NCBI RefSeq assembly: GCF_002355855.1
Contig: NZ_AP017655.1
Location: forward strand, 2,013,501-2,077,500
From: Sphingobium cloacae
GTDB taxonomy: Bacteria; Pseudomonadota; Alphaproteobacteria; Sphingomonadales; Sphingomonadaceae
Direction of reading: 5' to 3'
DNA: 64,000 bases
The notes beneath the pieces were generated by a model. It saw only the letters and a program-made list of their open reading frames with translations. It did no database searches and was not told where the DNA came from. Every line of letters begins with the position of its first letter. The first letter of the stretch is position 1. Of this stretch, positions 16,336 to 26,824 are shown piece after piece. The position numbers were made by a program, and so were the translations under genes.

Positions 16336-19035
16336 CTACCCCAATCGTTCCAGCGCCGCCTTCAGTCGTTCTGCTTCATCGGCCTTTTCGGCATGGTCCT
16401 CGCGCGCTTTCGCCACGGCTTCGGGCTTGGCCTTTTCGACGAAGCTGGCGTTGTTCAGCCGCCCGGCGAGGGAGTCCCGTTCCTTCTCGGTCGCGGCCAG
16501 CGCCTTGGCGAGCCGCGCTTTTTCCGCCGCGATGTCGATCACGCCTTCCAGCGGCAGGATGAAGGTCGCCTCGTCCACGACGATCTGCGCCGCGCCGCCT
16601 TCCTGCTGCTCGCCGAAGGACAGGCTTTCCACCCGCGCGAGCCGCGCCAGAGCCGCGCCCTGCCGGTCGAGCCTCCGCCGCGTTTCCTCCGACGCGTCGC
16701 GCACGACCGCGCGCATCTTCGCGCCGGGCGGGACGTTGAGTTCCGTCCGCGCGGCGCGGATCGCGCTCACCAGACGGATCAGCCAGTCGATCTCCGCCTG
16801 CGCATCGCTGTCCACCGCGTAGAGCGCCTGCGGCCATTGGGCGACGATGAGGTCGCTCTGCCGGTCGCCCATGGCGTGCCATAACTCTTCGGTTATGAAG
16901 GGCATGAAGGGGTGAAGCATGACGAGGATCTGGTCGAACGCCCAGCCTGCGACGGCGCGGGTTTCCTCGTCCATCTGGCCCTTGCTGAGTTCGATATACC
17001 AGTCGCAAAACTGGTCCCAGATGAAATGGTAGATGGCATTGGCGGCGGCGTCGAAGCGCAGTTCCTGCATCGCCATGTCGATGGCCTGCACGGTCGAAAC
17101 CGTCTCCGCGACGATCCAGCGGTTGACCGGGGCCTCAGCGGACGGCGCTTCATGGCTGGCCGAGGCAGTGACGCCATTGGCTTGCAGGAATCGGGCCGCG
17201 TTCCACAGCTTCGTCGCGAAATTGCGATAACCCTCGACGCGCTTTTCATCCATCTTCACGTCACGGCCCTGGCTTTCCATCGCCGCCATGAAGAAGCGCA
17301 GCGCGTCCGCGCCGAACTGGTCGATCAGGCCGAGCGGATCGACGACATTGCCCTTGGACTTGGACATTTTCTGCCCGTCCGCAGCACGGACAAGGCCGTG
17401 GAGGTAGAGCTTGCGCCACGGCACGTCGCCCATGAACTCCAGCCCCTGCATCGCCATGCGCGCATCCCAGAAGAACAGGATGTCGAAGCCGGAGATCAGC
17501 AGGTCGTTGGGATAATGGCGCCGCAGCGTCTCCGTCTCCTCCGGCCAGCCCAGCGTGCCGAAGGGCCAGAGCGCGGAGGAAAACCATGTGTCGAGCACAT
17601 CGGGATCGCGGGTCAGCTTCCTGTTCCCGGCGAGTGCCTGCGCCTCTTCCTCCGTCTCCGCGACATAGGGATGGCCGTCCTCGTCATACCATGCCGGAAT
17701 CCGGTGCCCCCACCAGAGCTGGCGGGAGACGCACCAGGGCTGGATATTCTCCATCCAGTTGAAGAAGGTCTTTTCCCATGTCCTAGGGACGATCTCGATC
17801 CGTCCGTCGCGGACCGCCTGCATCGGCGCGACGGCGAGCTTTTCCGCATCGACATACCATTGGTCGGTCAGCCAGGGCTCGATCACCACGCCGGAGCGGT
17901 CGCCATAAGGGGTCTGGATGGTGCGCGGCTCGAAATCGGCTTCCTGCGGTTCGCCTTCCTTGTTCTTGGTGGCGTGCGGGACCAGCAGGCCCAGCGCCTT
18001 CATCTCCGCCACGACCAGCTCGCGCGCGCCATCCACGCCGTCCTTGCGGAAACGGTGCAGGCCGAGGAAGCGGTCCGGGATCAGGCCGTCGGCGGTCTGG
18101 ATCACATGGGCGTCGGCGTCGAACATGTTGAGCATGTCGGCGGCCTTCATGCCCGCGCGCTTGCCCACCTCGAAATCGTTGAAGTCGTGCCCCGGCGTGA
18201 TCTTGACCGCGCCCGACCCCAGTTCCGGATCGGCATGTTCGTCCGCGACCACCTTGAAGCGGCGGCCGGTGATCGGCTGAAGGATGTCCTTGCCGATGAC
18301 ATCCCTGTAGCGCGCGTCGTCGGGATGCACGGCGACCGCCATGTCGGCCAGCATGGTTTCCGGGCGGGTGGTGGCGACGACGATATGGTCCGATCCGTCC
18401 GCCAGCTTGACCCCATCGGCCAGCGGATAGCGGAAGCGCCAGAAGCCGCCGCTCGTCTCCTTCGTCTCGACCTCAAGGTCCGAGATGGCCGAGCGGAAAT
18501 GCGGGTCCCAGTTCACCAGCCGCTTGTCGCGATAGAGCAGGCCGCGCTTGTGCAGTTCCACGAAGGTCTTGATGACGGCCCGCGAAAAGCCTGCGTCCAT
18601 GGTGAAGCGTTCGTTCGCCCAGTCCATCGAACAGCCCAGCCGCCGCAACTGGCGCGTGATCGCGCCGCCGCTCTCGGCCTTCCACTCCCACACTTTCGCG
18701 ACGAAATCCTCGCGGGTGAAGTCGGTGCGCTTCTGCCCGGCGGCGTTCAGTTGCCGCTCGACCACCATCTGCGTCGCGATGCCGGCATGGTCGGTGCCCA
18801 CGACCCACAGGGCATCCTTGCCGCGCAGCCGCTCGTAACGGATCACGATATCCTGCAAGGTGTTGTCGAGCGCATGGCCGATATGCAGGCTGCCCGTGAC
18901 ATTGGGCGGCGGGTTCACGATGGTGAACGGTTCGGCACCGGGGCGTTCCGGGCGGAACAGGCCGTTGCTTTCCCAATGGGCGTACCAGCGGGACTCGATG
19001 GCGGCGGGGTCGAAGGTCTTGGGCAGTTCGGTCAT
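16336..19035 (-). CDS. valS: Valyl-tRNA synthetase
   Basis: Class-I aminoacyl-tRNA synthetase charging tRNA-Val. Visible hallmarks are the HIGH-box [15 protein letters not shown], the KMSKS motif [14 protein letters not shown], the CP1 editing domain between them ([20 protein letters not shown]), and the C-terminal coiled-coil typical of bacterial ValRS ([19 protein letters not shown]). Length 899. The open frame extends upstream to 19122 but conserved sequence begins at [11 protein letters not shown], so 19035 is chosen. In many alphaproteobacteria valS follows popZ; here popZ lies 12 kb away on the other strand. Confidence 0.97.
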   Translation of the reverse strand: MTELPKTFDPAAIESRWYAHWESNGLFRPERPGAEPFTIVNPPPNVTGSLHIGHALDNTLQDIVIRYERLRGKDALWVVGTDHAGIATQMVVERQLNAAGQKRTDFTREDFVAKVWEWKAESGGAITRQLRRLGCSMDWANERFTMDAGFSRAVIKTFVELHKRGLLYRDKRLVNWDPHFRSAISDLEVETKETSGGFWRFRYPLADGVKLADGSDHIVVATTRPETMLADMAVAVHPDDARYRDVIGKDILQPITGRRFKVVADEHADPELGSGAVKITPGHDFNDFEVGKRAGMKAADMLNMFDADAHVIQTADGLIPDRFLGLHRFRKDGVDGARELVVAEMKALGLLVPHATKNKEGEPQEADFEPRTIQTPYGDRSGVVIEPWLTDQWYVDAEKLAVAPMQAVRDGRIEIVPRTWEKTFFNWMENIQPWCVSRQLWWGHRIPAWYDEDGHPYVAETEEEAQALAGNRKLTRDPDVLDTWFSSALWPFGTLGWPEETETLRRHYPNDLLISGFDILFFWDARMAMQGLEFMGDVPWRKLYLHGLVRAADGQKMSKSKGNVVDPLGLIDQFGADALRFFMAAMESQGRDVKMDEKRVEGYRNFATKLWNAARFLQANGVTASASHEAPSAEAPVNRWIVAETVSTVQAIDMAMQELRFDAAANAIYHFIWDQFCDWYIELSKGQMDEETRAVAGWAFDQILVMLHPFMPFITEELWHAMGDRQSDLIVAQWPQALYAVDSDAQAEIDWLIRLVSAIRAARTELNVPPGAKMRAVVRDASEETRRRLDRQGAALARLARVESLSFGEQQEGGAAQIVVDEATFILPLEGVIDIAAEKARLAKALAATEKERDSLAGRLNNASFVEKAKPEAVAKAREDHAEKADEAERLKAALERLG

Positions 19036-19078
19036 GGAAAGGCGCCATAATGCGCCTTCCCTTACCATTCCAGCGCTT

Positions 19079-21106
19079 TTACTTGCGCGTCCATCGGGCG
19101 AGCCAGTCCAGCGCCTCGTCATACCATTGCAGCGAGTTGCGGGGTTTGAGCACCCAGTGATTCTCGTCCGGGAAGACCAGCAGCTTCGACGGGATGTTCC
19201 GCCGCTGGAGCGCGGTGAAGGCGGCCAGCCCCTGCGTATAGGGAATGCGGAAATCCTTTTCGCCGGTCACGACCAGCATCGGCGTCTTCCATGCCGCGAC
19301 ATGGTTGACGGGGTTCCACTTCTCGAACTCTTCCGGCTTTTCATAATAGGGGCCGCCATGTTCCCATTCGTCGAACCACAGTTCTTCGGTCTCATAGGCC
19401 ATGGCGCGGGCGTCGAACACCCCGTCATGCTGGACGAGGCATTTGAACCCGTCCGGCCATTGGCCCGCGATCCAGTTCATCATATAGCCGCCATAGCTCG
19501 CGCCCAGCGCGCAGGCATTGGCCGCATCGACATTGGCGTCCTTCGCGGCCGCGGCGGCGAGGCCCAGTTTCAGGTCTTCCAGAGGCTTGCCGCCCCAATC
19601 CCTGTTGATGCTGTCGGTGAAAGCCTGTCCGTAACCCGTCGAGCCATGGAAATCGACGATGACGGCGGCATAGCCATGGGCGGCGAACGCCTTGGGATTC
19701 CAGCGATAGGACCATGAATCGTTGAAGCTGCCCTGCGGCCCGCCATGGACGAGGAAGGCGACGGGGAGCTTGCCCGCCGCGCCCTTGGGTTTCACGATCT
19801 GGCCCCATACCGTATCGCCGTTCGCGCCCTTGAAGCTGAACCGCTGGACCGACACGTCATCGACGCCCGCCAGCTTGTCGGCATTGACGCTGGTGAGGCG
19901 CACCGGCTTGCCCTTCGCGGGCATCTTCCAGAAATCGGCGGGGGACTGGATGCTGTCGAGCGCATAGACGAAGCCGCCATCGGGCAGCGGGTTGACGCTC
20001 GCCACATGCCCGCCCTGCGTCAGGCGCGTGACCTTGCCGCTCGCCGCATCCACGCGGAAGACGGGGTGATCGAGCACATCGTCGGCGGTGACGAGCAGGC
20101 CCTTGCCATCCGCTTCCCACGCGATCGAGGCCACCGAGCGGTCCCATTCTTCGGTCAGCGCCTTCGTCTCGCCGGTCGCTATGTTGCGGAGCATCAGCAC
20201 CAGCCGGTCGGCTTCATAGCCCGGACGCTTCATCGCGGCATAGGCGAGCCACTGGCCGTCCGGCGACACGGCGGGCATGGTGTCGGTCGCGTCATTGGCG
20301 TCCGTCAGGTTGACCGGCGCGGCGCTGCCGTCGGCGGGCGCGGCGAAGATGTCGAGATTGGTGGAGAGCGGCTCGATCCGTCCCGCCTCGCGCAGCGCGA
20401 AGAACAGGGTCTTGCCGTCCTTGCTCCACGCGATTTCCTCGGCCCCGCCAAAGGGCCTGGACGGACTGTCGCCGACGAGGGTGCCCATGACCGACACCGC
20501 CTTTCCGCCCGACAGCGGCATGACGAAGATCTGCGAACGCTGGCCATCCGACCAAGTGTCCCAATGGCGCACGAAAAGCTGCTCATAGACGTGACCCGTG
20601 CCCGCGCCGGGCGGATTGGCAGGCTTGGCATCGTCCAGCGTCTTCGCGCCCACCGGACGGTCGGCCCAGAGCGCGACCTTCTGCCCATCGGGGCTCAGCA
20701 GATAGCCGGATATGCCGCCGGGGGCCTTGCTGACCTGCTCCGCCTGCCCGCCCGTCAGACTGACGCGCCAAAGCTGATCGTCGCCGCTGGCGTTCGACAG
20801 GAAATAGAGCGACGCGCCATCCGCCGAAAAAGCGGGCGAGGCTTCATTCCTGTCCGGCGTCGAAGCGATCATGCGCGGCGCCTGCCCCTTTCGGCCGATG
20901 TCGAGCAGGTAGAGGTCCGTACGGCCCCGATTGCCCGCCAGATCGGTGGTGCGCAGCTGATAGGCCAGCCATTGGCCGTCCGGCGACACCACCGGCGCGG
21001 ATATGCGGTCGAGGCCAACCATGTCGCTCGGCGTAAAGGGCCGCGCGGCGGCGGGGGCCTGCGACAAGGCAAAGCCGGCCAGCCCGGCAAGCAATAGATG
21101 TTTCAT
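19079..21106 (-). CDS. Secreted S9-family prolyl oligopeptidase-type peptidase
   Basis: 675 residues with a signal peptide (cleavage after APAAA, about residue 21), an N-terminal beta-propeller with SPDGQWLAY and [10 protein letters not shown] blades, and a C-terminal alpha/beta hydrolase domain. The nucleophile motif [11 protein letters not shown] puts Ser near residue 535; [12 protein letters not shown] holds the Asp and PDENHWV the His. It is likely a periplasmic dipeptidyl or acylaminoacyl peptidase that recovers peptides. It lies 43 bp upstream of valS in the same direction, and its 5' side faces the accessory island. Confidence 0.9.
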   Translation of the reverse strand: MKHLLLAGLAGFALSQAPAAARPFTPSDMVGLDRISAPVVSPDGQWLAYQLRTTDLAGNRGRTDLYLLDIGRKGQAPRMIASTPDRNEASPAFSADGASLYFLSNASGDDQLWRVSLTGGQAEQVSKAPGGISGYLLSPDGQKVALWADRPVGAKTLDDAKPANPPGAGTGHVYEQLFVRHWDTWSDGQRSQIFVMPLSGGKAVSVMGTLVGDSPSRPFGGAEEIAWSKDGKTLFFALREAGRIEPLSTNLDIFAAPADGSAAPVNLTDANDATDTMPAVSPDGQWLAYAAMKRPGYEADRLVLMLRNIATGETKALTEEWDRSVASIAWEADGKGLLVTADDVLDHPVFRVDAASGKVTRLTQGGHVASVNPLPDGGFVYALDSIQSPADFWKMPAKGKPVRLTSVNADKLAGVDDVSVQRFSFKGANGDTVWGQIVKPKGAAGKLPVAFLVHGGPQGSFNDSWSYRWNPKAFAAHGYAAVIVDFHGSTGYGQAFTDSINRDWGGKPLEDLKLGLAAAAAKDANVDAANACALGASYGGYMMNWIAGQWPDGFKCLVQHDGVFDARAMAYETEELWFDEWEHGGPYYEKPEEFEKWNPVNHVAAWKTPMLVVTGEKDFRIPYTQGLAAFTALQRRNIPSKLLVFPDENHWVLKPRNSLQWYDEALDWLARWTRK

Positions 21107-21255
21107 GCAATGTCCCTTGCTATCGAGCGGCGCGGGCGTCTCAACCGCGCCGCCATGATAGTAAGGGTATTAGGACGGCAACACAGCAGCGGCAAGGGCG
21201 GAACGCGGCGTCATTTGCAGGGCCATGGCGGGCCTTTTTCCGACAGTTCACCGTC

Positions 21256-21783
21256 CGGTTCCGTCCCTCGCTGCTCTTTCGCCGAGGCGATCACGGTCGC
21301 AGACTTATTATCTGATCTCGACATCCCCGCTGAGATCGGCGCAGCCCCGTACACAGGATCACAGCAGCAGCTTGTCAGCATCACCCGATGGCTGGCCATG
21401 CAGCACGGGAAGGACACTTTGTGCAGCCTCAAGCAGCCGACCCCTTCTGCACTCGTTAAAGAATGCAAGAAGATGTCGGGTGTTTGGTGGAGCCACCTCA
21501 CCGATTACTGGGGCGTCGCTGACGACCTCAAGAAGGTCTTTTTTATCATTTTAGTGATGCGTTGGAGCACACAACCCATAAGATGCTCACGGGCCATGAT
21601 CTGCCCAAGACCAAAGACAGGTTCCAGCACAATGCCCTCAAGGGGCTTCGGCAGGCGACCGGTCATGGTGATGCTGCCCTACTGCTCTACCGCAACCGCT
21701 ACTGGTGGCCGAAGGCCAGCGTGATCCAAGACGGTAAGAAGTGGATCATCATCATCGCATCGAGAACATTTGGACCCCGATAG
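21256..21783 (+). pseudogene. Unrecognised ORF interrupted by a frameshift
   Basis: Two stretches in different frames look like one gene. The first, from about 21256 to 21545, reads AITVADLLSDLDIPAEIGAA through KKMSGVWWSHLTDYWGVADD and KKVF; the second, from 21541 to 21783, reads YHFSDALEHTTHKMLTGHD through YRNRYWWPKASVIQDGKKW. Moving from one to the other needs a single missing base, or two extra, in the T6 run at 21539-21544. Amino-acid composition is normal in both halves and poor in the other frames. I do not recognise the family, and no start codon is clear. Confidence 0.4.
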
Positions 21784-21844
21784 GCCGGGACGGCTTTGGC
21801 CGACGCGACGTCCGGTCTTTCACGCCTACATCGTCGGAACCAGG

Positions 21845-22251
21845 TCAGCACCCATGGGATCGCAACCGCCAGTTCATGCTATGGCCGGTCACGAGAAACA
21901 GGCTTCCTGCCACCGTGAACCAAAGCTCGGTGCTTTCGCCCCACCCGGAAGGAGGGCGATCACCAGACAGCCTATGCCAGCCAGTCCCATCAAGACCGGC
22001 AGGACCGCACCATGCCGTCGATAGCCGAGCGAGAACGCCGCAAGGGCGGTCGGAAGGACCAGCGCCAGCGCGAAATAGTGAAAGGCGGGCGATTGCGCGA
22101 AGAGGCCGATGATTCCCGGCAACAGCAGCAGCAGGAATGGCAGCGCAAGGCAATGGACGAGGCATAGGAGCGACGCGGAGACCGCAGCCCCCTCGATAAC
22201 ATTTGTCCGCAGTTGGCGCCTGCTGGCTGACGACTCATTATTGGCACGCAT
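21845..22251 (-). pseudogene. MerC-domain membrane protein, frameshifted
   Basis: The first about 105 residues (from the ATG at 22251) match MerC-type proteins: two or three hydrophobic helices with SLLCLVHCLALPFLLLLLPG, holding the paired Cys, and LVLPTALAAFSLGYRRHG. The expected C-terminal helix, ELWFTVAGSLFLVTGHSMNW, appears in a different frame and ends at 21845; the switch lies in a GGTGGGGCG run at about 21940-21950. MerC relatives near zinc receptors are thought to belong to zinc-limitation regulons. The gene is divergent from the ZnuD-like receptor across 82 bp. Confidence 0.65.
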
Positions 22252-22277
22252 AAAAACTATCAAAACACCACTTGAGT

Positions 22278-22287
22278 AATGTTATAT
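22278..22287. promoter_or_regulatory. Zur-like half-site between the merC-type and znuD-like genes
   Basis: AATGTTATAT resembles the left arm of the proteobacterial Zur box (core TGTTATA with dyad to TATAACA). The right arm is not intact, so this may be a decayed or unrelated site. It sits in the divergent promoter region of two zinc-type genes. Confidence 0.35.
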
Positions 22288-22333
22288 CGTCTCTTAATGG
22301 GTCGAAAACTCAAGCGTAAAAAGGGGATTGTTC

Positions 22334-24305
22334 GTGAAAATTCGTGTCGTTCTGTTGTCCGCCGCCTCCGTGTCGGCGCTGCTGCCGCAGGCAGCGCTCG
22401 CAGCCGCGCAAGCCGGCAGCGCCGCAGACCGCGATATCATGGTGACGGCTTCGCCCCTGGAGCAGAAGGCCGACGAGACCGCGACTCCTGTGGCTACTCT
22501 GACGGGTGACGACCTCGTTCACCGCCGGCAAGCGACGCTGGGCGATACGCTGGCGGGGCAGCCCGGCATCAACTTCGATAATTTCGGCGGCGGCGCGAGC
22601 CGTCCGGTCATTCGCGGGCAGACCGCGCCGCGCGTCCAGTCGCTGTCTGATGGGGCCAATATCCAGGATGCGTCCGCGATCTCGCCTGACCATGCCATAA
22701 CGACCGAGCCCCTACTGCTGCGCGGGATCGAGGTGCTCCGCGGACCCGCCACCTTGCTCTACGGCGGCAGCGCCATTGGCGGCGCGATCAACCTGCTCGA
22801 CGACAAGGTTCCCACGGCGATTCCCGAAGGCGGGATTTCGGGCATGGCGGAAGGGCGGCTTGGCACGGCCAACCCCGAACGCTCACTGGTCGGCGGCATG
22901 TCGACGGCTCCTACAACGATACGTCCACGTTCAGCGTCGGCGGTTCCTGGGTCGGCCCGGACGGCTATCTCGGCGTCGCCTATACGCGCCAACGCAGCGA
23001 ATATGGACTACCGGGCCACAGCCACGAATATGAATCCTGCCATCCTCACGGCAGCAGCCTGCATTGCGGTGGCCACGATCACGGCGAAGACGATCACGAT
23101 CACGATCACGATCACGATCATGACCATGATCACGACCATAACCATGACGAAGTGCCCTTCGTGAAGTTGCGCAGCGAACGCTTCGACATCCGAAGCGAAT
23201 ATCGCGACCCGCTGCCCGGTTTCGATAAGGTGCGTTTCCGCATGTCGTTCACCGATTACGAGCATGACGAGATCGAGGAAGATACCGTTGCGACCACCTT
23301 CAAGAACAAGGCGCACGACATTCGCTTCGAGCTGACCCACAAGCCGATCGGGGCCTTGCGCGGCGTATTCGGCGTCCAGCATTCCAGCAGCGAGTTCAGC
23401 GCGGTGGGCGAGGAAGCCTTCCTGCCTGAAAGCGAGACCACCAACACGGCTCTCTTCCTGATGGAGACCCTGCAGGCGGGACCAGTGCGGTTCGAGCTCG
23501 CAGCGCGCCACGAATGGCAGACGGTCGAGACGACGCTCAATCGCAAGGTCAGCCACCGGCCGTTCTCGATCTCCGGGGCGGCGATCTGGGACATCGGCGG
23601 CGACTATTCGCTGGCCTTGTCCTTCGCCCGGTCACAGCGCGCGCCCAATGTGCAGGAACTCTATGCCCGTGGCGTGCATCTGGCGACCAATACCTACAAT
23701 TGGGCACCGCGACGCTGGGCAAGGAGACGGCGAAGTCGGTCGACCTGACCTTCCGCAAGACGAGCGGAGCGACGACATTCACCATCGGGGCCTATCATCA
23801 GGATTTCGACAATTACATCTTCGCCGACACCCTTGATCGGTTCGAGGACTTCCGCCTGATCCGCTACACGGCGGCCGATGCAAGGTTTACGGGGATCGAC
23901 GGCGAAGTCCGGCAGCAATTCACGCCCGATTTCGGCGTGTCGGTCTTCGGCGATTATGTTCGCGCCAAGCTGAAACGAGGCCTCGGCAATCTGCCGCGCA
24001 TACCGGCCGGCAGGCTCGGCGCGCGCGCCGATGGCAGGTGGGGGCCGCTGTCCGCTGATCTCGAATATTATCACGTCTTCGAACAGGGCAAGATCGCCGC
24101 ATTCGAGATGCGAACGCCGAACTATGACATGCTCAATGCGACACTGGCCTACAAATTGGAACTGGGGCCCAAAGCCCATGCTGAATTGTACGTGCGGGCG
24201 AGCAATCTGACGAACGAACTGGCCTACAACCATGCCTCGTTCATCAAGGATGCGTCACCGCTGCGCGGCCGCAACTTCGTGTTCGGGCTGCGGACCGGAT
24301 TCTGA
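22334..24305 (+). pseudogene. ZnuD-like TonB-dependent zinc receptor with two frameshifts
   Basis: Read across three frames this is one receptor of about 650 residues. Frame 2 (GTG at 22334) gives the signal peptide, TonB box (DIMVTASPLEQK) and plug with GIEVLRGPATLLYGGSAIGG. Near 22900 the frame must change to reach VDGSYNDTSTFSVGGSW; frame 1 then carries a His/Asp-rich loop and barrel to 23700. A second shift near 23700 leads into LGTATLGKETAKSVDLTFRK and the barrel end, GRNFVFGLRTGF, at 24305. The His-rich extracellular loop is the trademark of ZnuD, which imports zinc. As sequenced the protein would be truncated after about 200 residues. Confidence 0.8.
23092..23145 (+). repeat. GATCAC-type hexamer repeat encoding a His/Asp-rich loop
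   Basis: Four exact GATCAC units are followed by GATCAT, GACCAT, GATCAC, GACCAT and AACCAT, encoding alternating Asp-His. It lies inside the znuD-like gene and would form a metal-binding surface loop. Tandem hexamers can change copy number without breaking the frame. Confidence 0.9.
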
Positions 24306-24397
24306 CGAAGATGGCGCTCCCTTGGCGCCAGGACGCGGGGAGGCAGATCAGTCTTCTGTCTCTCCGTTCCACACAAAAGCCATGCGAGGACGACATT

Positions 24398-24690
24398 ATG
24401 CAGGTTCGACAGAAGGCAACTGAGGACGTTACCGTCCAAGCCGCGCGGTGGGCCAGCGCCTACAAGTCCCCTCGATGGCGGTGCGCATCGCTGAGAGATT
24501 CTTCATGACGTCCACACCGTCATGGGCGGCGATGGCGCAGGGTTCGTCGCAGGAAGTCGAGACGCTGGCGCTCGGTGACGGCATGATCCTGATGCTGAGC
24601 CAGCTTGGTCCTGCCGCTCCGCGCCATTTCCATTTCGAGGAGCCGCGCGATGTGCTGGGCATCGGTTTCCACCTCAGGGGGAAGCGCCGT
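24398..24690 (+). pseudogene. Remnant of an AraC-family regulator (PchR-like N-terminal part)
   Basis: A segment reading VETLALGDGMILMLSQLGP then PRHFHFEEPRDVLGIGFHLRG matches the N-terminal sensor part of AraC regulators that sit beside TonB receptors. The likely start, MQVRQKATEDVTVQAARWAS at 24398, is in another frame, so a frameshift falls near 24470-24480. Homology ends about 24690, and the DNA-binding HTH domain is absent. It follows the znuD-like gene in the same direction. Probably non-functional. Confidence 0.5.
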
Positions 24691-24829
24691 CGCCTGGTCT
24701 TTACGATATACGCAACAAACATATGAGCTACGATTACCCGTCAGGTCACACGACCTGAGGCTGGACTTGGGCTTTCATTCTTTCAAGCATTGCACCGAAT
24801 CGGCGCTCGGCCGCAGGCGCATTTTCACC

Positions 24830-25696
24830 TCATCGCGACAGGAAAAATTCGACGGGTATTGAGAGCTCCATGATATCCGGTTTGCCATTCGGGATCGTCG
24901 TCAATGGCTGCGCTCGCCGCAGCGTTTCGAGTGCGGCTTGATCGAGCGTGAAATAGCCGGATTTTCGGATGATGGTGGATGTCAGCACCATGCCCGCGCG
25001 ATTCATCGAGAAGCGGATATAAACGACACCCTGTTGCCGGGCGGCACGGGCACGGGCCGCGTACTGGCGGAAACGCTGAAGATGCGCGAGCACCAGACTC
25101 TGCCAATCGGGTTGCGCGTCACTGGACAGTCGATCAGCAGGAGGCGCGACGGCGTTTTGTGGCGCGTAGGTTTTCGGCATGGATGGACCGGGATCAACGA
25201 TTTCAACCGGTCGCGGGGCATCCGCTTGCGCCGGGGGCCAAGTCGGAAGTTGAAAAAGCGGCGGCGGCGTGTCCCTTGGAGGAACCGGCGGCGCATTCTG
25301 CTTTTCTACCACCGTTGGACCTGGAGCCACATCGCGCACAGGGTCCGGCGGCGCCGCCAGCGGACGCAATTCGACCACCAGCGACCGTGAGGTCGATACG
25401 GTAGGACGATAGACCGTCCGCCACGTGAACAACATAGCGAGTAGCACCAGACCGAAGATCGCCGCTGTGCCGGAAAAGCCGGCAAGCCGCGCGCTCCAAC
25501 TCGTGGGCTGATTGCAATAGCGGCCTTGGCCCTGTGAAGCGGCATCGGCGTGATGGTATGTTGCCGGCCGCGATGCCATCCCGCAATGGGATGACCGATA
25601 GGGCTGGTCGATCCTTTCGATGGCATGAGGCGCCAAGGCACCCGTCCGGTCGCTTGCCAGAGCAAGCTGGCGCGACAGATCGTCCGCTCTTTTCAT
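24830..25696 (-). CDS. TonB-family energy-transducing protein
   Basis: 288 residues: a cytoplasmic region of about 75 residues, one membrane helix (GTAAIFGLVLLAMLFTW), a proline-rich periplasmic linker (PPVPPRDTPPPLFQLPTWPP) and a C-terminal TonB domain with GVVYIRFSMNRAGMVLTSTI, SGYFTLDQAALETLRRAQPL and IPVEFFLSR. The cytoplasmic N-terminus is unusually long for TonB. It probably energises receptors such as the neighbouring zinc-type one, though exbB/exbD are not here. The ATG at 25696 overlaps the stop of an upstream membrane-protein fragment as ATGA, implying an operon whose beginning has been lost to the IS element. Confidence 0.85.
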   Translation of the reverse strand: MKRADDLSRQLALASDRTGALAPHAIERIDQPYRSSHCGMASRPATYHHADAASQGQGRYCNQPTSWSARLAGFSGTAAIFGLVLLAMLFTWRTVYRPTVSTSRSLVVELRPLAAPPDPVRDVAPGPTVVEKQNAPPVPPRDTPPPLFQLPTWPPAQADAPRPVEIVDPGPSMPKTYAPQNAVAPPADRLSSDAQPDWQSLVLAHLQRFRQYAARARAARQQGVVYIRFSMNRAGMVLTSTIIRKSGYFTLDQAALETLRRAQPLTTIPNGKPDIMELSIPVEFFLSR

Positions 25697-25811
25697 CGTC
25701 GCGTTCCCGGTTCGGGACGCCGAACGATCCATACAGCCCAGAAAAGCATGAATGCCCCGACGCCGCCTGTGAGGAGAACGCCGGGACGGACATGGAACCA
25801 AAACAAGCTAA
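25693..25811 (-). pseudogene. C-terminal fragment of a membrane protein, cut by the IS element
   Basis: Reading leftwards from the IS boundary, a frame encodes SLFWFHVRPGVLLTGG, VGAFMLFWAVWIV and RRPEPGTRR before a TGA that overlaps the tonB start as ATGA. It has one hydrophobic helix and a positive tail. The N-terminal part is missing; the DNA on the other side of the IS is an integrase gene, so it was deleted. Family not recognised. Confidence 0.5.
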
Positions 25812-26824
25812 GTGTTTGATCCCACGGTTTGATGGTGCGATCCTTTCGTTGGAATGGAAGGAAGCCTTATGGGACAGGTACGTCACGGGAGCGCCACGAC
25901 CACGCACGCCGTCCGAGCAGCAATACAGCGATCGCAAGCTTCGCTCGCGACGCTGAGCCGGGATTTGGGGATCAACCCGAAGACGGTGGCGAAGTGGCGC
26001 AAGCGGGCGACGGTCGAGGATTTGAAGACCGGGCCGAAGGCCCCTCATTCCACCACCCTGTCCGAGGCCGAGGAGGCAATGGTTGTGGCGTTCCGTCGAC
26101 ACACGTTGCTGCCGCTCGATGACTGTCTTTATGCCCTGCAACCATCGATCCCGCACCTGACACGATCGGCGCTGCACCGATGCCTGCAGCGACACGGCAT
26201 CTCTCGCCTGCCCGACATCGAAGGTGACAAGCCAAAGCGACAACGCTTCAAACGCTATCCGATCGGCTTCTTCCACATCGATATTGCCGAAGTGCAAACT
26301 GCAGAAGGCAAGCTGTACCTGTTCGTCGGCATCGACCGCACCAGCAAGTTCGCCGTCACGCAACTCGTCGACAAGGCGGATCGCCGAACGGCGTGGGAGT
26401 TCCTCGAACACCTGCTGAAAGCGGTGCCCTACCGCATCCACACGATCCTGACGGACAATGGCATCCAGTTCGCCGAGCAGCCGCGCAACCGTAACACCGC
26501 ATGGTCACGCCAGATGCGCTTCGACATGATCTGCGAGGCAAACGACATCGAGCATCGTCTCACCAAACCGAACCACCCGTGGACCAACGGCCAGGTCGAG
26601 CGGATGAACCGGACCATCAAGGAGGCGACCGTCAAACGCTTCCACTACGACAGCCATCAGCAACTCCGGACGCACCTCGCTGACTTCATGGCCGCCTACA
26701 ACTTCGCCCGAAGGCTCAAAACGCTCAGCGGGCTCACACCCTACGAATACATCGCCAAGATCTGGACGTCAGAGCCAGAACGGTTCATCGTCAACCCAAT
26801 CCACCAGATGCCGGGACTGAACAA
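25812..26824. mobile_element. IS481-family insertion sequence, about 1.0 kb
   Basis: The element holds one transposase gene. Imperfect ends are proposed: TGTTTGATCCC at the left and TGTTCAGTCCC (reverse complement) at the right. A four-base CTAA flanks both ends (25808-25811 and 26825-26828), in keeping with the CTAG-like target preference reported for IS481. Boundaries are tentative because the inverted repeats match only partly. The two flanks belong to unrelated genes, so the copy marks a deletion or recombination junction rather than a simple insertion. Confidence 0.7.

Noticed and set aside
16912..19050. A 712-codon plus-strand open frame opposite valS
   Set aside because: It is the antisense of a certain synthetase gene; high G+C makes stop codons rare opposite real genes. 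Its translation is low-complexity and rich in Arg, Asp, His and Gly.
23092..23145. Tandem GATCAC repeat as a CRISPR array or other non-coding repeat
   Set aside because: It is in frame inside a receptor gene and encodes a His/Asp loop as expected for ZnuD; there are no spacers.
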